Assembly (NCBI RefSeq): GCF_001424125.1
Contig: NZ_LMQI01000001.1
Coordinates: forward strand, 153,662 to 217,661
Source: Cellulomonas sp. Leaf395
GTDB lineage: Bacteria > Actinomycetota > Actinomycetes > Actinomycetales > Cellulomonadaceae
DNA: 64,000 nucleotides
Direction of reading: 5' to 3'
The notes below the pieces were generated by a model, which saw nothing but the letters and a program-made list of their open reading frames with translations, did not search any database and was not told the origin of the DNA. The translations under genes and the position numbers were made by a program. Positions 60,753-64,000 of this stretch are shown piece by piece (position 1 is the first letter of the stretch; every line of letters starts with the position of its first letter).

Positions 60753-61724
60753 TCAGCTGGCCGCGAGGATGTCGACCACGAAGATCAGGGTCGAGTTCGG
60801 CGGGACGGACTCGCCGCTGCCCTGCTCCCCGTAGGCCATGTCCGGCGGGATGACCAGGAGCACCTGGCTGCCGACCGTCTGGCCGGTGAGGCCCTGCGTC
60901 CAGCCCGGGATGACTCCGGTGAGAGCGAACGTCGCCGGCTCGCCCCGGTCCCAGGACGAGTCGAACTGCGTGCCGTCCCAGAGCCAGCCGGTGTAGTTGA
61001 CGGTGAGGGTCTGGTCCTCGGTCACGGGTGCTCCCGTGCCCGTGATCAGCGGCTGCACGACGAGCTCGGTGGGCGCCGCGGCGTCGACCGGGGTGATCGA
61101 CGGCTTGCCGTCCGCGTCCAGCGTGACCGTGGGCAGGCCGGCGGCAGGCGTCACGGCCTCACCCTCGGCGCGCTCGAGGGGCTTCGGTGTGTCCTTGGCC
61201 TCGACGACCTCACCGACGACGACGTTCGTGACGGGGGCCGCAGTAGAAGTCGCGTCCGCGGTGCCTGGGATCGCGAAGAGGATGCGGACGCCGACCTGCT
61301 GGCCGACGAGCGCGTCGTGCAGCTCCGGGAGCAGCTGGTCGTCGGCGACGATCTTCTCGGGCGCGGTGGAGTACGTGTCGCCCAGCTCCGAGCCGTCGGC
61401 GCCGCTGACCGCGGTCGTCTGGATCGAGAGGGTCTGGCCCTCCTCGATCTCGTCGCCGTCACCCTCGTCGACCACGCGCACCGTGAGGGCGGTGACCTCG
61501 AACGGGGTGCTCGGGAGCGTGATGGTGGGCTTGCTGCCGGGCTCGCCCTCGACCGTGACCTCGGCCAGTGCGGCGGTGTCGGCGGGGTTCGCCGACGACG
61601 TCGAGGAGGCGGAGGGCGACGGGTCGTCGCCGGAGTCGCCGGAGCAGCCGGCCAGCGCGAGGCCGAGGGACAGGGTGAGAGCTGCTGCGGCGAGGCCGCG
61701 GCGGGCGGTGGTCGTGCGGCGCAC
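60753..61724 (-). CDS. FKBP-type peptidyl-prolyl isomerase lipoprotein
   Basis: This 323-residue lipoprotein has the lipobox LALAGCSG and a Ser/Pro/Asp-rich linker. It carries two FKBP-like domains. The first, about residues 55-190, is degenerate. The second is clear, with VNYTGWLWDGTQFDSSWDRGEPATFALTGVIPGWTQGL and LLVIPPDMAYGE. It would help fold exported proteins outside the membrane. The GTG at 61724 follows GGAGGA. Confidence 0.92.
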   Translation of the reverse strand: MRRTTTARRGLAAAALTLSLGLALAGCSGDSGDDPSPSASSTSSANPADTAALAEVTVEGEPGSKPTITLPSTPFEVTALTVRVVDEGDGDEIEEGQTLSIQTTAVSGADGSELGDTYSTAPEKIVADDQLLPELHDALVGQQVGVRILFAIPGTADATSTAAPVTNVVVGEVVEAKDTPKPLERAEGEAVTPAAGLPTVTLDADGKPSITPVDAAAPTELVVQPLITGTGAPVTEDQTLTVNYTGWLWDGTQFDSSWDRGEPATFALTGVIPGWTQGLTGQTVGSQVLLVIPPDMAYGEQGSGESVPPNSTLIFVVDILAAS

Positions 61725-61850
61725 GAGGGTCCTCCGTCGGTTCGGGTCCCGCCCGGGGAGGCGGCGGACCACGGCACGGTACGCGAGAACCCTGGGAGCC
61801 TGCTGAGCGAGCCGGTGGGTGAGAGGTGCGAAACGGTTCGGCGGCCGCGG

Positions 61851-63533
61851 CTACAGCAGCCGGCGGTCGCCCTCGCGGACCACGCGCAGCCAGCGGTAGC
61901 CGTAGCCGTCGAGCTCCACCTCGGTGGCACCGCGCGCGTCGATGGTGCACGACCCGTCCTGGAGCAGGTCGACCAGCTGGACCGTGTCGTCGCAGTCGGC
62001 CAGCCGCAGCGGGACCATCACGGGTTCGGTGCCCAGGTTGTGCAGCGCGACCAGGGAACCGTCGTCCCAGGTGCTGCGGTGCGCCAGGACGGCGCTGTGC
62101 GGCTGGTCGAGGATCTCGGCCCGCGGCGTCCAGCCGAGCTCGGGGCACTCGCGGTACCGCCCGATCAGCAGCTGCACGAAGGACAGGAGCGAGTCCGGGT
62201 CGCGACGCTGGTCGGCGACGTTCACGTGCTCAGGGGAGAACCCGCCGTCGGTGACCGGGCCGGACAGCGCACGCTTCGGCGCCCGGGAGAACCCGCCGTT
62301 GACGCCCGACGTCCACTGCATCGGGGTGCGGACCGCTAGGCGTCCCTCGGCGGCCAGGTTCTCGCCCATGCCGATCTCCTCGCCGTAGAACAGCACGGGG
62401 GTGCCGGGCAGCGAGAACAGCAGCGAGTAGACCATCCGGATGCGGCGCGGGTCGCCGCCGAGCATGGTCGGGAGGCGTCGGCGCAGGCCGCGGTCGTACA
62501 GCTGCATGTCGGGGTCGGGGCCGAAGGCGGCGAACACCTCCTGCTTCTCGTCCTCCGACAGCTTGTCCAGCGTGAGCTCGTCGTGGTTGCGGACGAACGT
62601 GGCCCACTGCGCGTCGTGCGGGATCTCCGGCCGCTGATCCAGAGCCTTCGCGATGGGTCGCGCGTCCTGCCGGGCCAGTGCGAGGTACAGGTTCTGCATC
62701 CCGATGAAGTCGAACTGCAGCGTGAGCTGGTCGCTGTCGGCCCCGTCGCCACCGAAGTACTTCTGCTGCTCCACGTACGGCAGGTTGACCTCGCCCATGA
62801 GGATCGCGTCGCCCACCCGCCGCGTGAGGAACGCGCGCAGCTCCTTGAGGAAGTCGTGCTTGTCCTCGACCTTGTCACCCGGCGTCTTGGCGGCATCGGC
62901 CAGGAAGAACGGCACGGCGTCCACGCGGAACCCGCTCAGGCCGAGCTCCGCCCAGTAGCCGATGACCTTCGCGATCGCGTCTCTGACCTGCGGGTTCGCC
63001 GTGTTCAGGTCGGGCTGCTGGTGGTAGAAGGTGTGCCGGTACCACTCGCCGGTGGCCTCGTTCTTGGTCCAGATGCCCGTCTCCTTGTCAGGGAAGACGA
63101 CTTTGTCCTTGGTCGACGGCGGCTTGTCCGAGCGCCATACGTAGAAGTCGTGGAACGGGCTGTCCTTGCTCCTGCGGGCGCTCTGGAACCAGGGGTGCTT
63201 TTCCGACGTGTGGTTCACGACGAGGTCGACGATCACCCGGATCCCGCGATCCTTCGCCGTCCGGATCACCTCGACCAGGTCGCCAGCGTCTCCGAGGCGC
63301 GAGTCCACCCCGTAGAAGTCGGAGATGTCGTAGCCGTCGTCGTAGTCGGCCGTCGGGTAGAACGGCATGAGCCACAGGCACGTCACGCCCAGGTCGGCCA
63401 GGTGGTCGATGCGCTGGACCAGGCCGGGCAGGTCCCCGACGCCGTCGTCGTTCCAGTCCATGAACGTCTCGACGTCCAGGCAGTAGATGACGGCGTTCTT
63501 CCACCACAGGTCGCCGGTGTCGTGGATCCTCAT
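61851..63533 (-). CDS. GH13 alpha-amylase-family enzyme (trehalose synthase-like)
   Basis: This 560-residue cytoplasmic GH13 enzyme resembles trehalose synthase and oligo-1,6-glucosidase. It has AVIYCLDVETFMDWNDDGVGD and VIVDLVVNHTSEKHPWF, the nucleophile Asp in GFRVDAVPFF (about residue 204), the acid/base Glu in ILMGEVNLPY (about 246) and the third acid in RNHDELTLDKL (about 317). The trehalose-synthase C-terminal maltokinase is absent. Its start overlaps the stop of an LLM oxidoreductase gene (ATGA), so they form a coupled pair. Confidence 0.92.
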   Translation of the reverse strand: MRIHDTGDLWWKNAVIYCLDVETFMDWNDDGVGDLPGLVQRIDHLADLGVTCLWLMPFYPTADYDDGYDISDFYGVDSRLGDAGDLVEVIRTAKDRGIRVIVDLVVNHTSEKHPWFQSARRSKDSPFHDFYVWRSDKPPSTKDKVVFPDKETGIWTKNEATGEWYRHTFYHQQPDLNTANPQVRDAIAKVIGYWAELGLSGFRVDAVPFFLADAAKTPGDKVEDKHDFLKELRAFLTRRVGDAILMGEVNLPYVEQQKYFGGDGADSDQLTLQFDFIGMQNLYLALARQDARPIAKALDQRPEIPHDAQWATFVRNHDELTLDKLSEDEKQEVFAAFGPDPDMQLYDRGLRRRLPTMLGGDPRRIRMVYSLLFSLPGTPVLFYGEEIGMGENLAAEGRLAVRTPMQWTSGVNGGFSRAPKRALSGPVTDGGFSPEHVNVADQRRDPDSLLSFVQLLIGRYRECPELGWTPRAEILDQPHSAVLAHRSTWDDGSLVALHNLGTEPVMVPLRLADCDDTVQLVDLLQDGSCTIDARGATEVELDGYGYRWLRVVREGDRRLL

Positions 63534-64000
63534 GCGGTCACCTGCTTCAGCTGGGGGAGGAGGTGCTCGGCGGCCATGTCGACGAACGCGTCGAGGGTCG
63601 CGCTGCGCGGGGTGGCCGTCCGTGCGGCGTCGTCGTGCTTCTCGTCGCTCGGCACGGGGTCTGTCGCCACCTGGTGCAGGTAGACCGCGTCGAAGCCGAT
63701 GGCCACGAGCTCGCCCACCCGGTCGGCCAGGCGCGCCGGGTCGTGGTCGACCAGCACGCTGCGGCGCAGGGTCTCGTCGCCGACGTGGGTGCCGAGGGAG
63801 TCGAACGCCTCCGGGGTGTCCAGGTCCCACGCCACCGGCGGGCCGAACACCTGGCCGGCCATCTGGTCCCGGGCCACCGCCAGGGCGGTCTCCGCGGTCG
63901 GAGCCCACGACACGTGCACCTGCAGGCTCAGTGAGCCGCGCCCGCCGGCGTCGTGGTACTCACCTACGACCTGCTTGAGGATCTCCGGCGACTGGTTCAC
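63530..64000 (-). CDS. FMN-dependent LLM oxidoreductase, 3' part (cut by window)
   Basis: Only the last 156 residues or so are visible; the gene continues past 64000. VHVSWAPTAETALAVARDQMAGQVFGPPVAWDLDTPEAFDSLG and LRRSVLVDHDPARLADRVGELVAIGFDAVYLHQVATDP match the C-terminal half of the TIGR03885-type LLM family. GTG at 64000 is probably an internal valine. It is coupled by ATGA to the GH13 gene, a pairing that recurs in actinobacteria and whose purpose is unknown. Confidence 0.82.
   Translation of the reverse strand: MNQSPEILKQVVGEYHDAGGRGSLSLQVHVSWAPTAETALAVARDQMAGQVFGPPVAWDLDTPEAFDSLGTHVGDETLRRSVLVDHDPARLADRVGELVAIGFDAVYLHQVATDPVPSDEKHDDAARTATPRSATLDAFVDMAAEHLLPQLKQVTA

Overview
This window is gene-dense DNA of very high G+C content from a Gram-positive actinobacterium, most likely a member of the Cellulomonadaceae/Micrococcales. 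The pointers are frequent GTG starts, F420/FMN-type LLM oxidoreductases and PPOX proteins, a DUF2993-type secreted protein, an EF-G2-like GTPase, a HrpA helicase with a charged N-terminal tail, and polysaccharide enzymes (GH92, a GH113-like enzyme, GH13). I saw no rRNA, tRNA, CRISPR array, insertion sequence or prophage. No stretch longer than 300 bases lacks a gene or RNA element.

Layout. 1-5.6 kb: a small LuxR-type regulator, a Nudix hydrolase, a MalY/PatB-type lyase, and the methionine operon metF-metE (minus strand). The operon is preceded by a SAM-clan riboswitch and a 21-codon leader ORF joined to metF by an ATGA overlap. 5.7-9.7 kb: Tag glycosylase, then a TetR-family regulator with a long coiled coil, divergent from a DrrAB-type ABC exporter. 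9.7-17.3 kb: hrpA and a kinase-like gene, then an ArsR/SRPBCC/SnoaL cluster, a YbaK deacylase and a PPOX protein. 17.4-22 kb: a STAS protein and sbcDC. 22-29.5 kb: an MFS exporter, two paralogous secreted HNH nucleases, a DUF2993 protein, an M50-like protein, RidA, DUF2809 and an aquaporin-family channel. 29.6-35.8 kb: an APC permease, a Ddn-like protein, a DHA2 exporter with an apparent CTG start, and an S33 peptidase. 35.9-39 kb: a three-gene DUF4956/VTC/DUF4353 surface cluster. 39-41 kb: a VapBC module and a G6PDH. 41.2-45.3 kb: a PPOX protein and a GT4/GH92 pair. 45.5-46.1 kb: a lower-G+C orphan gene. 46-53.8 kb: a DHA2 exporter, two LLM oxidoreductases, GNAT, SseB-like and zinc-ribbon proteins, and a TetR/NAD-epimerase divergon with three operator copies. 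53.9-64 kb: an RDD protein, a GH113-like enzyme, VOC, family-5 UDG, a LOG-like protein, a YrdC-like protein, a MazG-like protein translationally coupled to EF-G2, an FKBP lipoprotein, and a GH13 enzyme coupled to an LLM oxidoreductase that runs off the window end.

Regulation. Two themes stand out. The metFE leader appears to combine a SAM aptamer, sequestration of a Shine-Dalgarno sequence, and translational coupling. At least twelve genes have a TANNNT -10-like hexamer 6-8 nt before the start codon and no Shine-Dalgarno sequence, which is the layout of leaderless mRNAs. Several regulators (ABC-linked TetR, epimerase-linked TetR, ArsR, VapB) sit beside inverted repeats that overlap likely promoters.
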